In this document: one piece after another, positions 36,671 through 44,589 of the stretch
How positions within the stretch are numbered: position 1 is the first letter of the stretch
Layout of the letters: each line of letters starts with the position of its first letter
Assembly (NCBI GenBank): GCA_001642005.1
Contig: LWCA01000171.1
Location: forward strand, 1 to 44,589
Direction of reading: 5' to 3'
Origin: Intoshia linei
Taxonomy: Eukaryota > Orthonectida > Rhopaluridae
DNA: 44,589 nt
Translations under genes and position numbers: made by a program
Notes under the pieces: generated by a model
Database searches by the model: none
What the model was told of the DNA's origin: nothing
Seen by the model: only the letters and a program-made list of their open reading frames with translations

Positions 36671-36884
36671 AAATTTATTACAATGTTGGTAAAATTCACC
36701 CGAAATGTGTTTTTAAATGTTTCTAGAAGATTTCTAGGATTTTGCTGTTTTTACTTTATTTTTAAGTTTATATACTTATTCTCTATAATAAATTACAAAT
36801 AATCAGCTCACAAAATTGCTTTTAAAATTACAAAATAAAATTTAGTGGGAATAATAGACTTTAAATGTAATTTAAGTATTTGAA

Positions 36885-37030
36885 ACAATTTAAAGGATTG
36901 GTAATAGTGAATAGTAGTATATCTATGTAAGATTTTATTATTGAATTAATTTTTTTGTTAGAATGAAAAAAGTCTGTCCTCGGCAGAGCTAGATGCTGTT
37001 TGTACAAAGTACATAACAGTCAAGCTAGTA
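36885..37030 (+). repeat. Dispersed repeat family B, copy 3
   Basis: It carries CGGCAGAGCTAGATGCTGTT and the TACATAACAGTCAA tail shared with 7868-8020. It lacks the hAT insertion found in copy 2, so it shows the empty site. Confidence 0.7.
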
Positions 37031-37138
37031 CAATATAAATACAAACGTCAAATTAAAATTGACCAATATTATCGTCAGCAAGTAAGAGTATACGCATTGC
37101 AATTAAAGTTTAACAAGTAGAATTTTATAAACAATAGT

Positions 37139-40100
37139 TTAACGACGATACCAACGGTTGATTAGTCTTTGTCTTTTTATTTTTCTTTGTAGTTGTAATA
37201 CTCCATAAAGCAAAGCTTCAGCGGTAGGAGGACACCCTAAATAGATTTTTAAAAAAAATAATTATAATAATACATAAATTACACGGTGCAACACTGAAAA
37301 ATTTTATAATGTTAAAATATATATCATTATAATCTTCTCAGTTCAGAGAGCAGGTCGTTTTTTTCAGATTTTTTCGAGATTAGTCTTGAAAAGTTATTTC
37401 ACTTTTAAAATTCTAGATATTTACATGACTGCTTTAACCAAATGAACTTATTTTGCGTTAATAATTGAAAATGATATGAAATTTTCACAATTTTTGTGGT
37501 TGTCTCTGTAAAACAGGGGTCGACAACTTTTGGCATTTCGTGGGCCACTTTTTTATATCAAAAAATTATATGGACCCCGTTTTTGAAAATTTACATATGA
37601 TAGATTTTAATTTTAACTAAAGAGACACATTTCTAGTATATTCAACATAATAATATTCAGGGCGATTTGAAAATTCAGTGTTAAAATGATTCTGCAATAT
37701 ACTATATATATAATATATTCTATAATGAGCCAATTATAGTAGAAAATAAATAATAATAAATAATTATATATTTTAATAACTTGCAAATAAATAACTTATA
37801 TATCTACTCAAAGGTTCACCAAAATTATTCTGTGGATCACTGGATGCCGATCCCTGCTGTAAAACATTAATATATATTTATATTAATTGATTAATATAAA
37901 ATGTTGATAAAATATAACAATATTCCAGCGATTTGTTTGTTATTTGAATGTTGATCCGTCATTATTTTAATTTTTTTCAGATTAGAGATCAGAGAGCAAA
38001 GAATTGTGAAAAATATAAAAATTATAATAACAAAGTTGTATTACTTTTAGTTTTGTTGGTGTAGTTTAACTTGATTAATTTAAAACAAAATGTTTTGAAA
38101 ATGAGAATTTGAAATTTAAAAATTGCGTAGCAATCAAAAAAATTCCAAATGAATGAATTATATAGATTTTCACCCATATTTCTTTATTGGAAATGTGTAG
38201 ACGTTCAATACATATTTTTTTGAAATTGTAGGATGAATATTTAAATTTTCAATTTTTGATTTTAATCGAAATATTTGAAAAATATTGGTTGATAATATAT
38301 TAAAAGTATTTTTCACCCGGGAATGCGTAGATTTCTCATGTTGAAATTTTGTATTTATATCAACTGGAATAAGCTATATCAAAATAATCTTTTTTTTAAT
38401 TTATTTTTTTTCGTTAATTATTTCACATTTTTTGTTTTAAAAAATAATTCGGAAAAAACATATATAAATACTAAAATACTTCTTTAACCGTGAAGTCGTC
38501 ACTTATTCGGATTGAAATTTTTTGTATGTGTTAACAGGATACAACTGTACCGTTTGTACATTTTTTTAAATTCTAGGGCTGTTTTCATATAAAGAAAAAA
38601 GGGTAATTTAGGGTTTTGACCCTGAAGATATAATTTTTTTAAATTTAAATTTATGACAATGTTGATGATTTTAAGATCCGTATCAGCGTATATATTTTTA
38701 TAAATTCTTCAATTCGTTTGATTTTCTAAAAAAGGACAATTGGAGTTTTTGATCCGTAGGATGTGGGTTTGGGAGGTTGAAATTTATCTTATTATATGTC
38801 TCTGTAATGTTATGGAAAAAACTATAATTAAAATGTGGACTTTATAAAATTCTAAGACTGGTAGTTATTGAAATAAAGTGGAAGACACAAACAAATATTG
38901 CATAACATTATAAAGAAAGGATGAGTTTAACGATCTGTAAAAATATTATTATATTGTAATATTATATATCATTCTAATCATTATAGTGAGTAGATCAATA
39001 ATAAATTAAAATTATTCGGTTATTTCGAAAAATATTTCATTTTGTTGCACCGTGTTATCGTATCTCATATTAAACAAAATCATCAGTTGATATTTTGTGC
39101 TTTAACGGTTTTAATAATCCCTCAATATTTAAAAATTTAAAGTGAAAAAAAGTTACATCTAAAAATTATAATAATTAAAAACCTGGAACATAAATATCTA
39201 CTGGAATAATTCTATCACAGCCTCTCAAAACCGAATAAGAATAATGATAATATCCGCCGCCATTAGCGCAACTACCCATTGATATAACCCATTTCGGATC
39301 TGGCATTTGATCATAAATCTAATATAAAATGTACTATAATTAATTGAAAAATATTATGTACAGTTCTAAGGTAAGGTGCCATTTTATTAGTTACAGTTCC
39401 GGCTACAATAATACAATCTGCTTGTCTGGGGCTAGCCTAAAATTAAGAAAATGTAGAAAAAAAAAATAGTGTACTCTAAAAACAACTCCAAATCGGTCCA
39501 TATCATATCGGCTACCTAAATATAATTTGAAATAGCAATAAAATTTAATAATAATCAATATTACCTGCGAAATGCATCATTTCTACTGCACAACAAGCTA
39601 AACCAAACGTTAGGGGCCATAACGAAGACTAAACGTAAAATATATCAATATACAATGAGGACCACATCATATTTTTAATAATACGCATAAAATGTAAAAA
39701 ATAATATACATTTGTATTTCCATTGATAACAATTTTTTTTGGGGAAATGCGATAATTTTATAACGTTAGCAACAATTTAGAGACACTAGGAAAAAAATTC
39801 AATATATTTACTACAAAAAGCTAAAAAAAATGTTTATAACTAAATTTGTTAGTAAAAAAAGTAAAATTTGTTAAATTAAATACCTTTCGGCAATAATTGA
39901 TCAAATCATCGATGCGAGCAACAGCGTAATCGACTGGGGCGCTTTTTACATCAGTGTCGTATTTTAAATAAGAATTTCTGGGAAGATTGGAAGGAGGACT
40001 GTAATCTGTGGGTGCATTAATATCAGATTTACCTTTATCAACTAAATTTTTTTCGTCGGATTTATCAAATCGTGAAGTCAAATTGTAGCAAGTTTTTGAA

Positions 40101-40330
40101 TATTGTCTAAAAGCATAAAATTACTATAAACAAATAGATAAGTATCATAATAATTCATCTCTCAAAATGGAGACCGGTGATGGGCCTGAAATATCCAAAA
40201 ATTTTCAAATTTTGTAATATTATAAACTAGAATCTACTTATATATAATATATAATAAAATACCTTAAACCAGTATTGGTTAGATTCAACTTTGAAAAATA
40301 ATGAATGAAATTTCGACTACACTTTAACAT
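37139..40330 (-). CDS. NDUFS7: NADH dehydrogenase iron-sulfur protein 7, mitochondrial (complex I PSST/20-kDa subunit), 7 exons, 234 aa
   Basis: NDUFS7 holds iron-sulfur cluster N2, the last electron carrier before ubiquinone in mitochondrial complex I. Minus-strand exons: 40330-40263, 40106-39884, 39628-39565, 39515-39475, 39436-39362, 39318-39183, 37236-37139; all phases agree. The first about 40 residues are Arg/Lys/Ser-rich without acidic residues, as expected for a mitochondrial presequence ([20 protein letters not shown]). The core is highly conserved: [62 protein letters not shown] and [19 protein letters not shown]. Cluster ligands C109, C110, C174 and C204 are all present. Intron 6 is 1.9 kb and holds a hAT MITE and family A; the other introns are about 40-50 bp apart from intron 1 (156 bp) and intron 2 (255 bp). 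Confidence 0.96.
37514..37856. mobile_element. hAT-type MITE with perfect 8-bp target duplication
   Basis: 343 bp in NDUFS7 intron 6. The left end is CAGGGGTCGACAACTTTTGG and the right end, on the opposite strand, is CAGGGATCGGCATCCAGTGA. CTGTAAAA is repeated exactly at 37506-37513 and 37857-37864. There is no transposase. The perfect duplication suggests a young insertion. Confidence 0.92.
38150..38935 (+). repeat. Dispersed repeat family A copy in NDUFS7 intron 6
   Basis: The right part (38520-38935) aligns almost continuously with 11040-11460. The left part (TTCACCCGGGAATGCGTAGA, TATATCAACTGGAATAAGCT) aligns with 15350-15420. Together they show the longer structure of the family. Confidence 0.75.
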
Positions 40331-40502
40331 TTTGTTAAAATAAAAATGTAAAGTTCGTATTAATTTGTTTGTTCTCAAATATAGTTGTTATAGTCTGCCA
40401 TATTATAAAAAAGGATGCTAAACTCATTCAACACGTCTATGGTTTAATTTTTTTAAATTTTTATTAATTTGTCAATAATATTATAATACCTAGGATGGTC
40501 AA
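40331..40502. promoter_or_regulatory. Shared intergenic (putative bidirectional promoter) of NDUFS7 and EXOC4
   Basis: Only 172 bp separate the start codons of the two divergently transcribed genes, so the promoters of both must lie in or overlap this segment. I see no clear TATA box or repeat. A small upstream EXOC4 exon may also lie here: an ATG directly before a GT at about 40439. Confidence 0.5.
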
Positions 40503-42613
40503 ATGGGAACATTAATCCCGCTTTTGGCGACAGCGTACTATTTGTGAAATTTTATTTAATTTAATTTTTAAAGATCAAAAAAAGAACGTCAAAAATATTT
40601 GGATCAACTCGACAAAAAATTTACACAAAGCGATGAAAAATTGGAAAATTTAATTAGACAACACCAGAAACAATTAAATTCTTTATCAAATATATTTTCG
40701 TCAGTTTCAAGCAATATTAAAGGTACATATTTATACATTGTAAATTTTAATCACATTCAGAAAGTAAGGAGAAATTGGTTTTGATTAGAAATAGTTTGAA
40801 TTCGTCAAAAAATTTATTATCTTGCAAGCGCAGACAAATTCGAGATTATTGGACAAAAAGTGTTCGAGAAAAATATACAATCGAGTATCTCAAAAAAATG
40901 TAAGTTAAATGTTAATTTTTTTATAATTTTTACATTTTTTACATTGTCATAGGGAAAGTGTAAATGAAACTTTGGCTGATTTTAAATATTTAACCAAAAA
41001 CAATCGCATCTATGAAGCTGTAAATAGAATTAAATTGTCTTGTAATTTTAAGTTTAACATTTTATTTTATTTACATTTACATTGTTAGTTAAATTATTTT
41101 GTCAATTTTTAAATTTTTATTTTATAAATTTAGTGAGTTATCTTGAAAATGATTTTGCAGATTTTAATGCATTGTCTGTTGTTAAAATCACAATTCAATC
41201 AACAATAATGGTGACATAATTTTTTAATACTTTTTTTATTTTATTGTTAGGATTCCATTAACGAATATAAAAAAATATTGATTGATATTATTTATGAAAA
41301 AAATATCAATTTTTCCAAGGAGAATGTACGTCGTTCTACTTTTGTTACCGGTAATTTTCTTTTAATAATGGTGAGTAAAAGGGAAAATTTTTTGTCATAT
41401 TGTGTTTCCAGAGTTAAATCTAGTTATAAGGAAAAGTATGACAGTATGATTTAGTAAGGATTCCGTATTTATATAAAGTAAAACTTGCTATTCGTCTATA
41501 TCACTGGTTAGCGATTGGAGGTTTCTGGACTCCTTGGAAGTCCAAAACTGTATATTTGAGGGTCTGTGAGATTCAAATAAAATATAAAAAAAATTTTATC
41601 TACTTTTATTTATTTTTATAGGAGAATTGTTAATATTTATTACAGCGTTGCTAAATGTTGGAATTTATCCCAAATCTTAGATCAGGGGGCACAACCTGCG
41701 ACCGTGGCAATTAATGTGATCATTATAGAATATATCATTTTATGTTAAATTGAAAAATTTACATCGGATTTTATTCAAGGGCAATTTAAAATATTTTAAT
41801 CAAAAAGTTACAGTTTATAAACCTATGCATATTGTGCAATGCACAATGGCCATCTTTCTAACATAAGTTAATTTAAATTGTGTGGTTACTTTATTGTGCA
41901 ATGAAATATACCATTTTCCGTCAAATTGAAAAAATTTAAAGTTTAAAAAGTGTAAATCACATTTTATTCAAGGGCAATTTAAAATATTTTTATCAAAAAG
42001 TTCATTTTTGACTTTACCCACTTTCTCAAAGTGAATTTAAATTGTGCGGCCGTATTATCAATGAGTAAAGTAGCTTTGAGGCTGAATTGGTGGAGAGGTT
42101 GTGCACCCCTGTCCTAGACGATAGCTATATTATTATTTCATAAATCCCACTTATATTTCACCTTTAATAACATTTAATAAAAATTAACATTTCAATCACT
42201 CAGTGAAAAATCAACTTTTACCTTTTTTTTTTTCAAAAATCCACTTAATCAAACCACAAAATAAAAAATAATTTTTTTTCAAAATTTTTGTAACTATAAA
42301 TTATAATATATAAATTTTTTTTTGAAAAAGATCCACAAGGGATATATTCGCCAACATTGAGAACCAATAGCCAATATACTATTATATATATATTTAATGT
42401 ATATTAGAGTCTATTAAAATGTATATAATTGTATGTTGTGATTGTTTTAAATTAGCCGATTTATCAAAAATTCAATCGAAAGACTCTGTAATACGAAACT
42501 TAAAAGATTTGAGCAATGATTTTTTACCCTTATTAGCAGAAAATCCTCTGGATTTTATACATTTACATTTATACGCTTTGTGGACACTTGATGGACTTGA
42601 CCATTTTATCAAT
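40503..42613 (+). CDS. EXOC4: Exocyst complex component 4 (EXOC4/Sec8), N-terminal part, continues past the window
   Basis: Sec8 is a subunit of the exocyst, which tethers secretory vesicles to the plasma membrane. Exons: 40503-40543, 40574-40722, 40761-40899, 40953-41041, 41134-41210, 41251-41350, 42456-42613 (251 codons); phases agree throughout. The start MGTLIPLLATAYYL aligns with the conserved N-terminal block of Sec8. It is followed by a coiled-coil part with LENLIRQHQKQLNSL, LLSCKRRQIRDYW and NRIYEAVNRIKLSLSYLEND, in the family order. Exon 7 (DLSKIQ to LDHFIN) fits the next region but is weakly conserved. The family is usually about 970 aa, so about three quarters is missing. The start could lie further upstream, with GATGGTCAA in frame after a CCTAG acceptor. 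Intron 6 (1.1 kb) holds nested transposons. Confidence 0.85.
41502..42372 (+). repeat. Dispersed repeat family C, copy split by a second hAT MITE
   Basis: The left part begins CACTGGTTAGCGATTGGAGG after GTCTATAT. The right part ends near AACATTGAGAACCAATAG. These ends are roughly inverted, so the family itself looks like a diverged hAT MITE. It lies in EXOC4 intron 6 and is interrupted at 41683-42111. Confidence 0.7.
41683..42111. mobile_element. hAT-type MITE nested in family C
   Basis: The left end is CAGGGGGCACAACCTGCGAC and the right end, on the opposite strand, is CAGGGGTGCACAACCTCTCC. The flanking 8-mers are TCTTAGAT and TCCTAGAC (six of eight identical). Comparison with 42970-43030 confirms that exactly this segment is an insertion. 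It is 429 bp with no coding frame. Confidence 0.85.
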
Positions 42614-42769
42614 GTATATTTATTGTTTATGAATTATATATTAAAGTAGAGTCGAATCTATCGAAGCGAGATCATCGGCTAAGAGGTCAACGAAATTTTT
42701 GTAAAATTGGGACTTTATTTTTTCAAAATAAGCGTTTTAAAAAATTACTTTTTTAATACAGGCTAATTC

Positions 42770-43161
42770 CTCGTAAACGGAATAATTGGTACTGAAAAAA
42801 ATCTTATTGCGTTAACGAGGAATTTTTTATAAATAATTTATACATTAAAAAGGTGGTTCCCTGTTGGGCTCCGAAATTATATGCCTGGATCCTTGAGATT
42901 TTAAAATATAGAAAAATTTTGACTAAATTTTGTTTATTTTTACAGGAGAATTTTTAGTATTTATTATAGTTATACATGTTGATTATCGTAAAGTCTAGAC
43001 AACCGCTACATTATTTTTTCAAAAACCCACTTGTATCGGCCTTTAATAAAATTTAATAAAAATACCATTTCAGCCCTAGGGAAAAATTGATTTTTACCTA
43101 TATTTTTTGGATAAATTATGAAAAAAATCCACTTAATCAATTCACAAAATAAACTTTTTAA
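42770..43161 (+). repeat. Dispersed repeat family C, copy with empty hAT target site
   Basis: It shares GTTAACGAGGAATTTTTTAT and the ACCGCTACATTATTTTTTCA region with the other copies. At 42993-43000 the palindrome GTCTAGAC is intact, where the copies in REXO1 and in EXOC4 intron 6 have hAT MITEs. Its right part is interrupted by the piggyBac-type MITE at 43162. Confidence 0.75.
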
Positions 43162-43750
43162 CCCTTTGGCGGTTTTGCTAGTTTCAAGAATTATTCCAAT
43201 AAAATAGTAAAACTTAAACACGCATTCACAACAAAATTACAGCCAATTACATTAAAGTGTCACAATAATGCATTATCATTGTATATACGTTGAGTTCATT
43301 GTACTTATAAAAAATCTGTCAGATTTTTAATTAAATTTGTACTTTAACTTTAAATTTTTACTAAATTTTTATTTATGTACTGTAATTTTTTTTAAAATTT
43401 TCGAAAAAAAGTTTCAATTAATAATCAAATAATTATAATTATGAAAATTTTTGTTGTACAGAGTTGAATAACATGTAAAACAAAAATGGTTTAGTAACAA
43501 TTATAATTGTTATATGATCAAAGTGTCAAATGTCACGTAACATTTTATACAAATAATCAGTTTATTATAAATTAAATTTTATTATTAAATCTCTTGCACG
43601 CATTCACAGAAATAAAATTAGATAGCTCTATTTTATGTTCGTATACAAACATTTCAAATTTAGATAGCTCCATTTTATGTTTGTATACAAACATTTCAAA
43701 CTTTTAATGGTGTCATTTTTGTTTGTATACATGTAAATTACGCCAAAGGG
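43162..43750. mobile_element. piggyBac-type MITE with TTAA target duplication
   Basis: The ends are CCCTTTGGCG at 43162 and its exact inverse CGCCAAAGGG ending at 43750, flanked by TTAA on both sides (43158-43161 and 43751-43754). TTAA duplication with ends beginning CCC is diagnostic of piggyBac-like transposons. It is 589 bp without a transposase frame. Confidence 0.88.
43616..43735 (+). repeat. Short tandem duplication inside the piggyBac-type MITE
   Basis: A unit of about 58 bp, containing TTAGATAGCTCTATTTTATG and GTATACAAACATTTCAAA, occurs twice in tandem. A third partial copy (TTTGTTTGTATACATG) follows. Confidence 0.75.
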
Positions 43751-43813
43751 TTAAACTTTAACGGAATTTTTTTGGATTTTTTTTAAAGTGGAGCTTCTAC
43801 TGTTCGTCTATTC

Positions 43814-43958
43814 CAGTGGCCACCAAACTTTTTAACATGGGGGCTGGAATAATAAAAATAAATCCGTGGGCCAGATGAAAAATATACATGGTGGATTTTA
43901 AAATTAATGAATTAGTAAGTTTATCATGATCTAGAAATGACAAGTCGATAGTATATAC
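43814..43958 (+). mobile_element. hAT-like left end fragment
   Basis: CAGTGGCCACCAAACTTTTT at 43814 follows GTCTATTC and has the look of a hAT terminal repeat. No right end was found before the next hAT element begins at 43959. Confidence 0.45.
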
Positions 43959-44589
43959 CAGGGCTGGCCAACTTGATTTTTTAGAGATCGACTTTATATT
44001 TTTTGAAATATTAGCGATCGACTATGCTGAAATTTAATAAGTAATAGGACATTATCATATAAATTAAAAAATTTTATTATATAAATTAAATACACTTCAT
44101 ATTTAAAAAAATCCAAATGTTTCGTTGCATTACTAAAATATTTATATTAATTAATAATTAGTTAAAATATTTACTTTTAATCATTAATAAGATGGTTGTA
44201 TTTTTGTATCATTTACTAGTTTATTAAAATGAGGAGTGTAATTTGACAAGGATAATTTGATTAAATTTTCCAAGTTTTTATTATTAAGGGACGATCGATT
44301 TTTCGATTTTATTGAGTTCATTACAGAAAACGCTGATTCGCATAAGTATGTCGAACCGAAACATGATTGAACATATTCTGAACACATCCTACTTATATTG
44401 TATTTCTCTTTGGATAAATATTTCCAGAAATCGTTATCCTTAGAATGAGCCCTTAAAAATAAATCAGATTTCAATGATACAATTTTCAATTCTGTTTCAT
44501 CGCAATCAAAATCAAATAACTGATTTTTTTTAATGTAACTTGTATTTAAGTCAGATTTGAAAGGATTAATTAAATATTCTAATATGTCT
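43959..44589 (-). mobile_element. hAT transposon (ZBED5-like group), 3' portion
   Basis: The terminal repeat CAGGGCTGGCCAACTTGATT starts at 43959 after GTATATAC. A hAT transposase is encoded inward on the minus strand. The other end lies beyond the window, so the 8-bp duplication cannot be verified. Confidence 0.8.
44184..44589 (-). CDS. hAT transposase C-terminal dimerisation domain, partial
   Basis: The frame is open from the window edge to a stop at 44184, about 134 codons. It shows the C-terminal hATC dimerisation region: CFGSTYLCESAFSVMNSIKS, followed by KNRSSLNNKNLENLIKLSLS. This motif is typical of hAT transposases related to ZBED5/FAM200-type domesticated genes. The upstream segment (DILEYLINPFKSDLN) fits the end of the catalytic domain. 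The visible part has no stop or frame change, so the gene could be intact or recently active. It could also be a host gene derived from hAT, but the terminal repeat 220 bp downstream favours a transposon. Confidence 0.88.
   Translation of the reverse strand, partial: DILEYLINPFKSDLNTSYIKKNQLFDFDCDETELKIVSLKSDLFLRAHSKDNDFWKYLSKEKYNISRMCSEYVQSCFGSTYLCESAFSVMNSIKSKNRSSLNNKNLENLIKLSLSNYTPHFNKLVNDTKIQPSY

Noticed and set aside
40150-40190. Possible extra NDUFS7 exon after a TTTCAG acceptor in intron 1
   Set aside because: Exons 1 and 2 already join in phase with a sensible presequence, and the extra segment runs into a stop.
42652-42706. Possible EXOC4 exon 8 after a TAGAG acceptor
   Set aside because: The frame is open and ends before a GT, but the acceptor lacks the pyrimidine-rich TTTAG type seen elsewhere and the basic sequence does not clearly match Sec8.
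1-44589. tRNA, rRNA or CRISPR features
   Set aside because: I saw no convincing cloverleaf with A and B boxes, no rRNA sequence and no spaced identical repeats. A covariance-model search would be needed to exclude small RNA genes.

Overview
The window is strongly AT-rich nuclear DNA from an invertebrate-type animal. The identifiable genes are a cohesin STAG subunit, a DLGAP/GKAP protein, TTC39, exocyst EXOC4, REXO1, mitochondrial NDUFS7 and ribosomal eL41. This set is eukaryotic, and the DLGAP family points to an animal. Introns are often only 35-60 bp, donors are GT and acceptors are mostly TTTAG. The proteins other than NDUFS7 and eL41 are divergent, so the lineage evolves fast. I cannot place it more precisely.

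Layout, left to right. 1-2187: decayed Ty3/Gypsy retrotransposon (-). 2933-7575: REXO1 (+, 11 exons), with a 1.6-kb intron holding a hAT MITE. 8074-9347: decayed pogo/Tigger-like transposon (-). 9854-18046: TTC39 (+, 16 exons), with repeat-filled introns. 19445-23696: STAG/SA cohesin subunit (+, 10 exons). 23814-24977: DLGAP-like gene (-, 5' end missing), convergent with STAG. 24978-29815: no confident gene, but several unidentified open frames. 29816-29977: eL41 (-, 25 codons in three tiny exons). 30562-31080 and 32853-33608: two single-exon orphan genes, the second with a signal peptide. 31207-31802: foldback element. 33768-35638: nearly complete Tigger-type transposon (-). 37139-40330: NDUFS7 (-, 7 exons), head-to-head with EXOC4 (+, from 40503, 7 exons seen, continuing past the window). 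43959-44589: 3' part of a hAT transposon (-).

The genes are unrelated housekeeping and regulatory genes: RNA processing, cohesion, exocytosis, complex I and ribosome. They do not form a pathway. The rest is a dense layer of non-autonomous DNA transposons. These include hAT MITEs with 8-bp target duplications, a piggyBac-type MITE with TTAA ends, a foldback element made of ~33-bp units, and three dispersed repeat families called A, B and C here. They nest in each other and in introns. The most notable observations are the three-exon eL41 gene, repeated hAT insertion at one palindromic site in different copies of family C, the foldback element and the orphan secreted protein. I found no convincing novel multi-gene system.
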